A DNA stretch of 64,000 bases from Paenibacillus sp. UNC499MF (GTDB lineage Bacteria > Bacillota > Bacilli > Paenibacillales > NBRC-103111). Where the stretch lies: contig NZ_FNVF01000003.1 of NCBI RefSeq assembly GCF_900107975.1, positions 253,155 through 317,154 on the forward strand. The letters run 5' to 3'. A program made the translations under genes and the position numbers. Below are positions 17,765 through 27,515 of the stretch, piece by piece. A model generated the notes under the pieces. The model saw only the letters and a list, made by a program, of their open reading frames with translations. It ran no database searches and was not told where the DNA came from. How positions within the stretch are numbered: the first letter of the stretch is position 1; the number at the start of each line of letters is the position of its first letter.

Positions 17765-17790
17765 GTATCTTGATTCTATTAGTTGAACCC

Positions 17791-18420
17791 TTACTCCGTA
17801 ACGCTGGAAAAGAACTGAACGGACTTTAACTGGCCGCTGTCAGGGTCTACGAACAATTTTAACGCTTGATTGTCCTGCGTGTAGACCAAGCCGTCCTCGG
17901 CTGCCCAGTAAGGCTCTCCCAGCGTCTTTTCGAGAGCTTGCAAATTATTCGCGACTCGCTTGCCATCGATCGTGATCTGTTTATGCTCCGGCGTAACTTC
18001 TACGTATTCCACCCCGTATTCGCCTACGGCCACGCTGCAATCGGGATACTCAAGAATTTTCGTATCTCCGAAAAATTCATCCTTCCGGACAGATGTCGGC
18101 TCTCCCTTATGTTTGACAATCGTATCCACATCGTCAGATAAAGAGATGCCATTTATACGTTCCAGCTTTACGGAGCCGGACGCCTCGGCAGGCGCTTGCT
18201 CAGCAAGAACTACCGCCGGTTTAGCCGACACCGTTTCGTTAGCGCTCTTATAACCCGTTACGTCCGTAATGGCGCCTCCAGCACCAAGAACCAGAGGAGG
18301 TGCCGCTTTAGAAATGAGTCCGTCATCCGCGCCTGCGGACGCAGGCACCTCAAGTCCTCGAGCGCCGCCGAAAAGCAGCGCACCGCCAAGCAGCACCATC
18401 GTCAGTGATTTCTTGTTCAT
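17791..18420 (-). CDS. Hypothetical secreted protein (209 aa)
   Basis: Signal peptide (about residues 1-28, MNKKSLTMVL...), then a Ala/Val-rich linker and a C-terminal region (about 85-205). The latter contains SLSDDVDTIVKHKGEPTSVRKDEFFGDTKI and later ALEKTLGEPYW, two copies of a pattern with GEP at the turn, suggesting a duplicated small domain. I do not recognise the family. The ribosome site AGGAGGGAC is good. It is downstream of the YflT-like gene but 110 nt away, so it may have its own promoter. Confidence 0.75.
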   Translation of the reverse strand: MNKKSLTMVLLGGALLFGGARGLEVPASAGADDGLISKAAPPLVLGAGGAITDVTGYKSANETVSAKPAVVLAEQAPAEASGSVKLERINGISLSDDVDTIVKHKGEPTSVRKDEFFGDTKILEYPDCSVAVGEYGVEYVEVTPEHKQITIDGKRVANNLQALEKTLGEPYWAAEDGLVYTQDNQALKLFVDPDSGQLKSVQFFSSVTE

Positions 18421-18530
18421 CTGGAGTCCCTCCTAAGACGTATTGGGGTCATCATGAGCGGCTAAGGGATGTTCAACAGAAGGCAAAATTGTTCGTAAAA
18501 CGAAAACCGGTCAAATATCCGTGCGAGTGA

Positions 18531-18923
18531 TTACTGCCCTGACGCAGACGCTTCAATCGCCTGATCGGCATAGCTTGCATCATAGGCGTAAATAAACTGG
18601 CTGGGAACTGCCACAACGACAATGCGGCCGCGGGAAATCTCTTCTTCGTAATGAGGAATGGCACTGCCGGCCAGACCCAGCGAAATGAGCTTGGAGCGCA
18701 TCGCTCTTCCGCTGCCGCGGAAGATAGTCGCCATCGTGTAAGCCATCTGCTCGGCGGAGAAGCCGATACGGCTTGTGTAACGCGGTCTCAGCATCTCTTC
18801 CGTGTCCACCGCTTCATCGGACAGCACGTGAATGCAGTGCGGTTCGCATCCGGCGGTTTGAAGCTGACGAATGACATCCCGGATTTCCTTTTCGCTGTCG
18901 ACGACAATTATGGAATGATTCAC
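18531..18923 (-). CDS. YflT-like general stress protein
   Basis: 130-aa cytosolic protein with the heat-induced-stress YflT pattern: an N-terminal beta strand with NHSIIVVDSEKEIRDVIRQL, and near the end HYEEEISRGRIVVVA. The start is GTG at 18923 with GGGGG 8 nt upstream. The frame is open further 5' but there overlaps glgC. It follows glgC by 13 nt, an unusual pairing that makes co-transcription likely. A second YflT-like gene is at 27975. Confidence 0.82.
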   Translation of the reverse strand: MNHSIIVVDSEKEIRDVIRQLQTAGCEPHCIHVLSDEAVDTEEMLRPRYTSRIGFSAEQMAYTMATIFRGSGRAMRSKLISLGLAGSAIPHYEEEISRGRIVVVAVPSQFIYAYDASYADQAIEASASGQ

Positions 18924-18936
18924 TTGAATATCCCCC

Positions 18937-20118
18937 TTAACCGATACGCTGCTCGAGACGAGGCAAGTAAATTTTCGGAGCTTTGTCGTTGATCTTGTAA
19001 AGCACTTCATGATCTCCGACCACACTAATCGTTTCGGCATCCGTCTTGCCAACCGTTACACCGTCACACAATACGCTTCCCTCACCGATAATGGCTTTGT
19101 GGAGCTTCACATTGTTCCCTATCCGGACATTCGGCATGATGACGCAGTCCGTCAGAACGCTGCCTTTGCCTATGTAAACTCCATGGGAGATTACCGAGTT
19201 CTGAACTTGGCCGTATACGGCGCAGTTCTCGCTGATCAGGGAACGGTCCACTTTGGCCGTACGGTCGACGTGCGGCTTCACGTTGGCAATCTGGGCCGTA
19301 TACATCGGCCATTCCAGCTCGCTCATCAGCGGGGAACCGTTTAGCAGATCCATCTGTGCCTGCCATAGACTGTCGATCGTACCTACATCCTTCCAGTAAC
19401 CTTCGTAGGAGAAGGAATGAACGCGCACGCCTTCCTCCACCATCATCGGAATGACGTCCTTACCGAAGTCGTGGGAAGATTGCGCCGACAAATCATCTTG
19501 TTCCAGCACTTTCTTCAGGAAATCCCAGTTGAATACGTAAATTCCCATTGAAGCCAGATTGCTTTTCGGTTGAGCCGGCTTTTCTTCGAATTCAACGATG
19601 CGGCCTTCTTCATCCGTGTTCATAATTCCGAAGCGGCTCGCTTCGTCCCAGCCTACCGGCTTAACCGCGATTGTCGCGACCGAACCGAGCTTTTGATGCT
19701 GTTCGATCATTTTGCTGTAGTCCATTTGATAAATGTGGTCGCCCGAAAGCACCAGTACATATTCCGGATCGTGCTTTTCGATAAAGTGGCGATTCTGATA
19801 GACCGCGTTTGCGGTTCCCGTGAATTCGTTGCCGATAACATGCTCCTGGTTTGAACAAAGCACTTCGACGCATCCTTTGTCCGTTTCGCTCAGCCAAGCT
19901 TCGCCCGTTCCGATATGCTGATGAAGGGATTCCGGTTTGTATTGGGTTACTACACCGATCGTGTCGACGCCGGAATTGCGGCAGTTGCTCAAAGCATAAT
20001 CGATCATACGGTAGCGGCCTGCGAAATGAACAGCCGGTTTCGCCGTATTTTGGGTCAGGGCACCGAGTCGGCGACCTTCACCTCCTGCTAGTAGTATTGC
20101 TACACTCTGTTTTCTCAT
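18937..20118 (-). CDS. glgC: Glucose-1-phosphate adenylyltransferase
   Basis: Makes ADP-glucose from glucose-1-phosphate and ATP for glycogen synthesis. The 393-aa protein has the nucleotidyltransferase motif LLAGGEGRRLGALT, then KPAVHFAGRYRMIDY, and a C-terminal left-handed beta-helix (hexapeptide) region. The ATG at 20118 is preferred (MRKQSVAILLAGG, AGGTGA upstream); a GTG at 20127 is an alternative. No glgD, glgA or glgB is adjacent, which is unusual for Firmicutes. Confidence 0.95.
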   Translation of the reverse strand: MRKQSVAILLAGGEGRRLGALTQNTAKPAVHFAGRYRMIDYALSNCRNSGVDTIGVVTQYKPESLHQHIGTGEAWLSETDKGCVEVLCSNQEHVIGNEFTGTANAVYQNRHFIEKHDPEYVLVLSGDHIYQMDYSKMIEQHQKLGSVATIAVKPVGWDEASRFGIMNTDEEGRIVEFEEKPAQPKSNLASMGIYVFNWDFLKKVLEQDDLSAQSSHDFGKDVIPMMVEEGVRVHSFSYEGYWKDVGTIDSLWQAQMDLLNGSPLMSELEWPMYTAQIANVKPHVDRTAKVDRSLISENCAVYGQVQNSVISHGVYIGKGSVLTDCVIMPNVRIGNNVKLHKAIIGEGSVLCDGVTVGKTDAETISVVGDHEVLYKINDKAPKIYLPRLEQRIG

Positions 20119-20416
20119 CTCTTTCACCTGATCCTTTCGTAGTTGTCGATATCTCTTTTCTACTTTTCTATAAGAAGAAGTACTTGTTTATTTAGGCACA
20201 TGCGGTACTTGTCTAACTTTAAATACCCCGTGCGGAGAATTCATAATCACCTTAATTTGAATTACCCGGTTTTATTTGTACGACCTGTAAATGTATTGCA
20301 CTAATGAAATCACAGCCCGGTTTAAATCTTCTTTCTTGGTTCCACCCGCCCCTATGTCTCGGTAATACCTGTTCTTACACCACCCCCGTCCCTTTGAAAC
20401 AATAAAAAAAGACAAC
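20119..20416. other. Intergenic region upstream of glgC
   Basis: About 300 nt holding the glgC leader. It includes two GTACTT/AAGTAC elements around 20188-20214. I see no convincing promoter of either type and no other gene. Confidence 0.5.
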
Positions 20417-20477
20417 AAAAAAAGCCCCGCAAACCGCATGCTTAGCGTGTTTACGAAGCTTTTATCATGCGCGGAGC
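20417..20477 (-). terminator. Terminator of the stress-signalling operon
   Basis: Complement GCTCCGCGCATG ... CATGCGG..GCGGGGC followed by seven T. The 5' arm overlaps the last codons of the REC-kinase gene. Confidence 0.8.
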
Positions 20478-21649
20478 TCTTCCGCCTGTATGGTAAAAAC
20501 AAATTCGGTGCCCTGCCCCTCTTCCGAATAAACCTCCATCTTGCCGGACATGAGCTCCACAAGATTTTGGCAAATGACAAGGCCTAAGCCGGTTCCCCCG
20601 TATTTCCTGGTCATCGAGGAATCGACCTGTGTAAAAGGCTGGAACAGCCGGTTTCTTTTCTCGGCCGGTATGCCGATACCGGTATCACGGACCCGGAATT
20701 GAAGAATAATCCGGCTGCCGTCCCCGACTCTTCCCAGATGGGTCACTTTAACCTTAATGCCGCCCGTCTCCGTGAACTTAACCGCGTTGCCTATCAGGTT
20801 AATAAGCACCTGCCGGAGTTTCAGTTCGTCCCCGATGAGATGGGACGGCACGTTCTCCGCGATTTCCCGTTCCAGCTTGAGGTCCTTCTTGCGGCATTCG
20901 CCGTAGAACAGATCCATCGTTTCTTCCATGCAGACGTCCAGATCGAACGGTTCGGTGTTCATCTCCATTTTGGAAGATTCCAGTTTGGTAAAATCTAGAA
21001 TCTGATTGATAATATGCAGCAGCGCGGCACCGCTGCGTGAAATGGTGTCGGCGTATTCCCGCTGTTCATCCGAGAGCTCCGTCTCCAGGAGCAGATCGGT
21101 CATCGCCATGACCCCGTTCATGGGTGTACGGATTTCGTGGCTCATCAGTGCAAGGAACTCGGACTTCGCCCGATTGGCGGATTCCGCCGATTCCTTGGCC
21201 GTCAGCAGTTCCTGTGTCCGCATGTTAAGAAGCTCCGATTGGTGCTGGAGCTTTTTCTGAACGAGATACAGGTTGACGAAGCCTTCGATCTTCGCTTTCA
21301 GCGTGTGAGGCACGAACGGTTTAACGATATAATCAATGGCCCCCACGGAATAAGCCGCGAATACATGCTCCTTCTCGTGGGAGGCCGCCGTTATGAAAAT
21401 AATCGGGATATCCTTCGATTTCTCCCGCGATTTGATCCAGCGGGCCGTCTCGAAACCGTCCATACCCGGCATCTGAACATCCAGGACAATCACGGCAAAA
21501 TCGTCGTGCAATAAACATCGAAGGGCCTCTTCACCCGAGCCCGCTTTTACCAAATGGTAATTCTCTTCCGCAAGAACCGCTTCAAGCGCCAGCAAATTCT
21601 CGGGCTGATCATCCACCATCAGTATTTTAATCGGTTCATCCAAGTTCAC
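20465..21649 (-). CDS. Response regulator-histidine kinase fusion (REC-HisKA-HATPase)
   Basis: 394-aa soluble protein. The N-terminal receiver domain (residues 1-125) has its phospho-acceptor at D57 in [13 protein letters not shown] coiled linker leads to HisKA with the phospho-histidine at about H171 ([13 protein letters not shown]) and an HATPase_c domain with N, G1 (DTGIGIP) and G2 (GGTGLGL) boxes. The start is GTG at 21649 (GGAAGGGG upstream). It is the last gene of the PP2C-kinase-CheR operon. Its REC could take phosphate from the large hybrid kinase and its kinase domain could pass it on. No such gene is part of the classical SigB pathways, so its role is open. Confidence 0.9.
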   Translation of the reverse strand: MNLDEPIKILMVDDQPENLLALEAVLAEENYHLVKAGSGEEALRCLLHDDFAVIVLDVQMPGMDGFETARWIKSREKSKDIPIIFITAASHEKEHVFAAYSVGAIDYIVKPFVPHTLKAKIEGFVNLYLVQKKLQHQSELLNMRTQELLTAKESAESANRAKSEFLALMSHEIRTPMNGVMAMTDLLLETELSDEQREYADTISRSGAALLHIINQILDFTKLESSKMEMNTEPFDLDVCMEETMDLFYGECRKKDLKLEREIAENVPSHLIGDELKLRQVLINLIGNAVKFTETGGIKVKVTHLGRVGDGSRIILQFRVRDTGIGIPAEKRNRLFQPFTQVDSSMTRKYGGTGLGLVICQNLVELMSGKMEVYSEEGQGTEFVFTIQAEELRA

Positions 21650-21695
21650 TTCGAGAAACCCCTTCCTCCAACTCGTCTCCTCATCTTATGCAGCG

Positions 21696-22565
21696 TCACT
21701 GCACCTTGCGGTATATTTTGTCGGCTGTACTGACGGCTTCGTAAGCGGACGCGTGCTTGGTGAAAGTGATCGTTTCTTTATCGCCCAAAATCAGAAAACC
21801 CGAAGGTCCCAGACTTTCGTATATGAGCGTATGCACCTGGTTCTGCAGCTGCGTATTAAAATAGATCAATACGTTCCGGCACAAAATCACGTGGAATTCG
21901 TTAAAAGAACGATCCGTAACCAGGTTATGCTGGGCAAAAACTATATTGTCACGCAAAAAAGAATGAAGCGTAACGGAATCCTTTGAAGCCGTATAATACT
22001 TCGAGAAAGCTTCCTTGCCTCCGGACTGCAGGTAGTTTCTCGTATAATCTTTCATGTTGCGAAGCGGATAGATTCCTTTCTCCGCCTTTTTCAGCACATC
22101 CTCGTTGATATCCGTGGCGTAAATCCGGGTACGGTCGTAGAGCCCCTCTTCATGCAGCAGGATGGCCATGGAGTACACTTCTTCCCCGGTGGCGCAGCCC
22201 GCATGCCAGATGCGGATCGCCGGATACTGGCGGAGCAGGGGAACCACCTTCTGCCGGAAGGTAAGGAACACCTCGGGATCGCGGAACATCTCGGTTACGT
22301 GAATCACCAGGTCCGAAAGCAGCCGTTCCAGACATTCCCGGTCGTGCAGAACTTTCTCCTGCAGGCCCGAGACCGTAGTCAGCTTCTCCGCCAGAATGCG
22401 GTGCCAGATTCTTCGCCGGATAGAGGGGTACGAATAATTGCGGAAATCATAACCGTAAATGCGGTAAACGCCCTCCAGCAGCAGGTTGATCTCAATACGT
22501 TCGTGCTCCGCCTGCTGACCGGAAAAGGTCGGCAGCTGATCTATAGGTTGAAAATTGGAATCCAA
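21696..22565 (-). CDS. CheR-family methyltransferase, RsbM-like
   Basis: SAM-dependent protein glutamate methyltransferase of the CheR type: an N-terminal helical domain (YRIYGYDFRNYSYPSIRRRI) and a catalytic domain with GCATGEEVYSMAILL, ATDINEDVL and ILCRNVLIYF. I place the start at TTG 22565, because GGAGGAGAAGGAG lies 8 nt before it. An in-frame ATG at 22622 would instead encode that ribosome site as GGEGER. There is no CheB, CheW or receptor gene nearby. Next to a kinase and a REC-PP2C gene, it matches RsbM of B. cereus, which methylates the kinase RsbK. That role is inferred. Confidence 0.9.
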   Translation of the reverse strand: MDSNFQPIDQLPTFSGQQAEHERIEINLLLEGVYRIYGYDFRNYSYPSIRRRIWHRILAEKLTTVSGLQEKVLHDRECLERLLSDLVIHVTEMFRDPEVFLTFRQKVVPLLRQYPAIRIWHAGCATGEEVYSMAILLHEEGLYDRTRIYATDINEDVLKKAEKGIYPLRNMKDYTRNYLQSGGKEAFSKYYTASKDSVTLHSFLRDNIVFAQHNLVTDRSFNEFHVILCRNVLIYFNTQLQNQVHTLIYESLGPSGFLILGDKETITFTKHASAYEAVSTADKIYRKVQ

Positions 22566-22648
22566 TTGTCTCTCTCCTTCTCCTCCGAATCGATCCTGTG
22601 GTACGTCTGAGATGTTTCTCATCAGAGGGTTCGCATTTGCTCCTTCTC

Positions 22649-25600
22649 TTACTTAAACAACCAAACGCGAATTAGAGACATTAATTGATCATTATTTATC
22701 GGTTTTGTTATATAATCCGACGCGCCGGCTTGAATACACTTCTCCCGGTCATCCCGCATGGCCTTCGCCGTCAGGGCGATAATCGGCAGATTATCGAACT
22801 GCGGCATGCTGCGGATTTCTTTCATCGCCTGATAGCCGTCCATCTCCGGCATCATAATATCCATCAGGACCAGATCCAGGTCCGGCTCCTTCTCCAGAAT
22901 GGAAAGAGCCTGGCGGCCGGTCTCCGCAAACAGCACTTTCATGTTGTACCCTTCCAGCAGATTGGAGAGCGCAAATACATTACGGATATCGTCGTCGACG
23001 AGCAGAACCTTTTTGCCCGAGAATACCGCTTCGCTGCTGTGCAGGCGCTGGAGAATTTGCTTTTTCTCTTCCGGCAGGGTTTCTTCGACCCGGTGCAGGA
23101 ACAGCGCCGTCTCATCAAGCAGCCGTTCGGGCGACTTCACGTTTTTGATGATGATGGACTCCGCGTATTTCTTAAGTCTCATCTCGTCCTTCTTATCGTA
23201 TTCTTTTTCCGTGTAAATAACAATCGGCAGCCGGCGAAGCTCCTCTTCGGCTTTAATCCGCTCCAGCAGATCGAATGCGGACTGATCCGCCAAACCGATA
23301 TCGAGCACCATGCAGTCGAAGTGCTGCTCTCTGAGCTTCACGATCGCATCGTCGGCCGTAAGCGCCACTTCGATAATGACATCGTCATGGCGGATCAGCT
23401 CGATCAGATTGTTCAGCTGAACGGGATCGTCCTCCACGAGCAAAAGCTTGCGCAGGTTCTGATCGATAAACCCTTCCAGTTCGACAAAGGCCTGCTCAAG
23501 CACATCCTTACTGGAAGGCTTGCGCATGTAAGCTATCGCGCCCATGGACAGCCCCTGGTGCACTTCGTCGACGACCGACATCACGTGCACGGGGATGTGC
23601 CGGGTCTCGGCATTGTTCTTGAGCTGGACCAGAATCGACCAGCCGTCGACGATCGGCAGCTGGATATCCAGAATGATGCCGTCCGGTTTATACTCTTTCG
23701 CCATCTGCAGCCCGATATCCCCCTGCATCGCGACCAGAGCCTTGAATCCGCGGCTGCGGGCCATATCGACGAGCACGTTCATAAAGTGCACGTCATCTTC
23801 GACGATCAGCAGCACTTTATCGTTGTCGGCGATGGTGCCGCGGTCGTCTTCCACCTCGCGCTGGGCCGACTTCGGAGCCGGTTTAACCGGCATGGGGGCA
23901 GGTGCCGGAAGCGGTGATACCGCCGGGGCGCTCGGAAGCGGCAGAACCTGCTGCTCCTGTCCCGCGGCAGCGGCCTCCGACGCTCCTCCTACGCGTTCGG
24001 AATACTGCCGCTGCGGGATAAACAGCGTGAAGGTGCTGCCCTCCCCTTCCCGGCTGCAGATTTCGATCGTACCGCCGAGGAGGCCCGCCAGTTGTTTGGA
24101 AATGGACAGGCCCAGACCCGTTCCGCCGAACTGGCGGCTCGTCGTCCCGTCGGCCTGCTGGAACGCTTCGAAAATGAGCTGCTGCTTCTCTTCGGCGATG
24201 CCGATACCCGTATCCTTGACGGAGAAAGCGATCTGCGGCGTTCCCTCCAGGACAGGATAGACATGCAGATGAACGGAACCTTGTGACGTGAATTTAAAAG
24301 CGTTGGACAGCAGATTCCGCAAAATCTGCTCCAGGCGCATACTGTCCGTATAAAGCATCCGCGGCACGGCGTGGTCGATCGTAATTTCGAAGCCCAGTGA
24401 TTTCTTCCGGGCGACTTGTTCGAACGAGCGCTGGATCGTTTCCATGATATCCGGCACGAGCACATACTCGTCCTGAACCTCCACTTTCCCGGCTTCCACC
24501 TTGGAAAGGTCAAGGACATCGTTGATCAGTTTCAGCAGATCGGAGCCGGAAGAGTGAATCGTCTCCGCGTATTCCACCTGCTTGTCGTACAGGTTGCTGT
24601 CCTTATTCTCCGCAAGCATCTGCGAAAGAATAAGCATACTGTTCAATGGAGTACGCAGTTCATGCGACATATTGGCCAAAAATTCGGATTTGTACTTCGA
24701 TGCCATGGCCAGCTCGAACGCCTGCTTCTCCAGCGCTTCCTTCGCTTCCTCAATCTGGCGGTTAGCCAGCTCCGTCTCTTGAACCTGAATCTGGAGCTGT
24801 TTCGTTTTGCGGAGCAGCTCTTCGTTATTCTGCTCAAGCTCTTCCTGCTGGGATTGCAGCAGCTCTTCGGACGCTTTCAGCGCTTTTGTCTGCTCCTCGA
24901 GCTTCTCGTTGGAGGTGCGCAATTCCTCCTGCTGGGAAATAAGCTCTTCGGACTGGCTTTGGAGCTCTTCCGTCAATGCCTGCGACATGCGGAGAAGCTC
25001 TTCGACCCGTTCGCGGGAACGGATACGGCCGATGGAGACCGCGAGATTCTCCGTTAGCTGCTCCAGCAGATCCAGTTCTTTCTCGCTGAGCATTTTCAAT
25101 CCCGCAAATTCCACGACCGCTCCGATTTCTTCCTCGGACACGACCGGCTCCACAACGAGATACTTCGCGTCCAGCTGTCCGAACGAGGACTGGATAGTCA
25201 GATACTTATCGACCTCGTCCTGGACCATAATCCGCCGGCCGTCGGCGGCCGCCTGGCCGACAAGACCCTGACCGAGCGCGAACTCGGGAAGAAGATTGTC
25301 CTCGGGATCTTTGTCGAACGCGTAAGCGGAGGAGAGGACGAGCCGTGTTCTCATGCCTTCCCGCTCCAAAAGATACACAGCTCCGAACGTCGCACCGATC
25401 ATCCGGGACGCTTCCGAGATAAAGCTGTTCGTCAAGTCGTGCATGTTCGTCTGATCCTGAAGGAGCATGCTCATGTTCGCCACGTTTGACTTCAGCCATG
25501 CCTGGTCTTCGTTCAGCTTATTGAATGTACGCTCGTTGTGCATCAGTTCTTCCAGGTCGTCGGCCATCGTATTGAAGACGTCGGCTACTTTGCCGAATTC

Positions 25601-26326
25601 GTCCGTCGTCGTCACCTCGACGCGGTAGCCCGGATCAAACCGGCCGTTGCTGAAGCCTTTGATCATGCCGGTCAGGAGGGCAAGCCCGCGGGACAAGCTG
25701 CGCATGATCCAGTACATGATCCCGAGACCGATCACGAGAGCGGCCACTGTCAGCAAAATCGTCATAAGCAGCGTTTTGCCGTTGGAAGCTTTAAATTCGT
25801 TAATCCCTTTTTGTACGTTATCGTCCAGATACTGCGTTAAATGATCCACGCTGTCCGTTACCTGGTCTTGATAAGTCACGCCGATATCCGTTCTCAGCTT
25901 GTTAGCTTCCACGATCTTGCCGCTTTCATAAAGCTCGATCGCCTGATTCAGGTAGGTCATAAAATTCTCGGTGCTCTTGACCGTTTCATACGTTAACTGC
26001 TTCTCCACATCCGAATCGGCGGATTTTTGGAGCGCGGCTACCCCTTCTTTCAGCTTCTCTTTATAAGTGTTCGCTTTAGTCAGATTTTCTTTGGCTCCCA
26101 ATTGATTGGGGTCTGTGTTAAGCAGCAGATTCGCCATATATTTGGCGATCGTATTGACATCCGAACGGGCCGTATAAGCCATTCGTGTCTTGTTAAAGCG
26201 GTTGACAAAGGCGCTGTCAAGGCTCTCGTCGATACTGCTTATCCGAGTCGTCCCGATACCCGCAAGCACGAACATCAGAATAAACAAAAGCCCGAAACCC
26301 GCCATGAGCTTTGTTGATATTTTCAT
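22649..26326 (-). CDS. Membrane hybrid histidine kinase, RsbK-like (HAMP-GAF-HK-3xREC)
   Basis: 1225-aa sensor. TM1 (about residues 7-29), an external four-helix-bundle domain (30-185), TM2 (186-207), HAMP (208-262) and GAF (about 290-435) lead to a long coiled coil of Gln/Glu-Leu repeats (440-545). HisKA follows with the phospho-histidine near 555 (NMSHELRTPLN), then HATPase_c (about 660-780) and a Pro/Ala linker. Three receiver domains end the protein (about 835-950, 960-1075, 1100-1225; acceptors in ILDIQLP, VLDIGLA and LMDIMMPEMDG). By neighbourhood it is the best candidate for the kinase that activates the REC-PP2C protein encoded just upstream. The trigger is unknown. Confidence 0.93.
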   Translation of the reverse strand: MKISTKLMAGFGLLFILMFVLAGIGTTRISSIDESLDSAFVNRFNKTRMAYTARSDVNTIAKYMANLLLNTDPNQLGAKENLTKANTYKEKLKEGVAALQKSADSDVEKQLTYETVKSTENFMTYLNQAIELYESGKIVEANKLRTDIGVTYQDQVTDSVDHLTQYLDDNVQKGINEFKASNGKTLLMTILLTVAALVIGLGIMYWIMRSLSRGLALLTGMIKGFSNGRFDPGYRVEVTTTDEFGKVADVFNTMADDLEELMHNERTFNKLNEDQAWLKSNVANMSMLLQDQTNMHDLTNSFISEASRMIGATFGAVYLLEREGMRTRLVLSSAYAFDKDPEDNLLPEFALGQGLVGQAAADGRRIMVQDEVDKYLTIQSSFGQLDAKYLVVEPVVSEEEIGAVVEFAGLKMLSEKELDLLEQLTENLAVSIGRIRSRERVEELLRMSQALTEELQSQSEELISQQEELRTSNEKLEEQTKALKASEELLQSQQEELEQNNEELLRKTKQLQIQVQETELANRQIEEAKEALEKQAFELAMASKYKSEFLANMSHELRTPLNSMLILSQMLAENKDSNLYDKQVEYAETIHSSGSDLLKLINDVLDLSKVEAGKVEVQDEYVLVPDIMETIQRSFEQVARKKSLGFEITIDHAVPRMLYTDSMRLEQILRNLLSNAFKFTSQGSVHLHVYPVLEGTPQIAFSVKDTGIGIAEEKQQLIFEAFQQADGTTSRQFGGTGLGLSISKQLAGLLGGTIEICSREGEGSTFTLFIPQRQYSERVGGASEAAAAGQEQQVLPLPSAPAVSPLPAPAPMPVKPAPKSAQREVEDDRGTIADNDKVLLIVEDDVHFMNVLVDMARSRGFKALVAMQGDIGLQMAKEYKPDGIILDIQLPIVDGWSILVQLKNNAETRHIPVHVMSVVDEVHQGLSMGAIAYMRKPSSKDVLEQAFVELEGFIDQNLRKLLLVEDDPVQLNNLIELIRHDDVIIEVALTADDAIVKLREQHFDCMVLDIGLADQSAFDLLERIKAEEELRRLPIVIYTEKEYDKKDEMRLKKYAESIIIKNVKSPERLLDETALFLHRVEETLPEEKKQILQRLHSSEAVFSGKKVLLVDDDIRNVFALSNLLEGYNMKVLFAETGRQALSILEKEPDLDLVLMDIMMPEMDGYQAMKEIRSMPQFDNLPIIALTAKAMRDDREKCIQAGASDYITKPINNDQLMSLIRVWLFK

Positions 26327-26375
26327 ATAAAACTTCCCTCTCCCCTTTATTCCTGTCTCTGTAAACGGCCTTTCC

Positions 26376-27515
26376 TTAAGGAATATCGATCCAGATCAGA
26401 CAAATATCGTCCATATGGTTGTTCTGAACTTCTTCGTCCAACAGTTCGTCCACTACCGCATGAAGCCCCATATCCCCTTTTTGCTGAACGGCCGTAATAA
26501 GCCGTGTCGGCAGCTCCGCGTCGGTCTCTTCTATTTCTTCAAGAAGTCCGTCGGTATACAGAAGGATCCGCGATTTGCCCGTATAGGTGATCCGCCCCGG
26601 CTTGATGTCCATTTCCTCGAAAAAGCCGACCGCGCAGGTGCCGTTCATAAGCGGGAACGCTTCGCCGCTTTCGTTCATAAGAAAGCCCGGCGGGTGGCCG
26701 GCATTTACATAGTCGATTGTTTTGTTTTTCGTATCTACCAGCATATAAATGGCCGTAAAATAGTAATTCAAATGATTCTGGTCATTATGCAGCCGGTTCA
26801 TATACCGGTTCAGCTCGGCAATAACCAGCTCGGGCGTCACAAACTTGGTAATCGTATCCCGGAGGACCGAAGAAATGAACATGCAGACGAGGGACGAGGA
26901 AATGCCGTGTCCCATAATGTCCAGCAGCATAACCCCGTAACGGTCTTCATCGATGGGATACCAATTGTACAAGTCCCCGGCCAGCTCGTAAGAAGGATTA
27001 TAATAGGCTTCGATCCGGAATTTCTCGGTTTCGATCGGCAGGCTGAGCACGCTGCTTTGAACGTTTTTGGCCAATTGAAGCTCGGAACGGATGCGGTTGT
27101 CGTTCTCTTTGTGCCAGTCTTTCTCGTATTTAAGACGCAAAGCGGACTTGATCCGGGCTACCAGCTCGATCTTGTTGATAGGCTTGGTAACGTAATCGAT
27201 TGCTCCCGCTTCCAGAGCCTCCGCCAGCTTAATGGAATCTCCCATAGCCGTGATAATGATAATCGGAATGTCTTTTAGTTCCTCGATCTGCTGCAATCTC
27301 TTGCAGGCTTCGATTCCGTCGATTTCCGGCATCATCAGGTCCATCAGGATTAAATCAATTTGTAAATCCGAAGAACTCGGATTGTCGATCTTCAACATAT
27401 CAAACAGTTCCATAGCAGAAGAAGCGCGGTGCATGTTGGAGTAGCCCGCGCTCTTCAATATTTTTTCGATCACAATAAGGTTGACCGGATTATCGTCTAC
27501 AATCATGATGCTCAT
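26376..27515 (-). CDS. REC-PP2C serine phosphatase, RsbY-like
   Basis: 379-aa fusion. The receiver domain (1-125) has its acceptor D59 in ILMDLMMPEIDG. The SpoIIE/RsbU-type PP2C domain (about 150-379) shows the metal-binding positions in YELAGDLYNWY, LLDIMGHGISSSL and MDDICLIW. Phosphatases of this kind dephosphorylate RsbV and so switch on SigB; RsbY of B. cereus has exactly this architecture. The start at 27515 has AAAGGAG 9 nt upstream. First gene of a four-gene operon with the kinase (49-nt gap), the CheR gene and the REC-kinase. Confidence 0.93.
   Translation of the reverse strand: MSIMIVDDNPVNLIVIEKILKSAGYSNMHRASSAMELFDMLKIDNPSSSDLQIDLILMDLMMPEIDGIEACKRLQQIEELKDIPIIIITAMGDSIKLAEALEAGAIDYVTKPINKIELVARIKSALRLKYEKDWHKENDNRIRSELQLAKNVQSSVLSLPIETEKFRIEAYYNPSYELAGDLYNWYPIDEDRYGVMLLDIMGHGISSSLVCMFISSVLRDTITKFVTPELVIAELNRYMNRLHNDQNHLNYYFTAIYMLVDTKNKTIDYVNAGHPPGFLMNESGEAFPLMNGTCAVGFFEEMDIKPGRITYTGKSRILLYTDGLLEEIEETDAELPTRLITAVQQKGDMGLHAVVDELLDEEVQNNHMDDICLIWIDIP

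Noticed and set aside
17358-17765. 135-codon open frame on the plus strand
   Set aside because: It is antisense to the 16S rRNA relic, has no ribosome site and shows no protein-like pattern.
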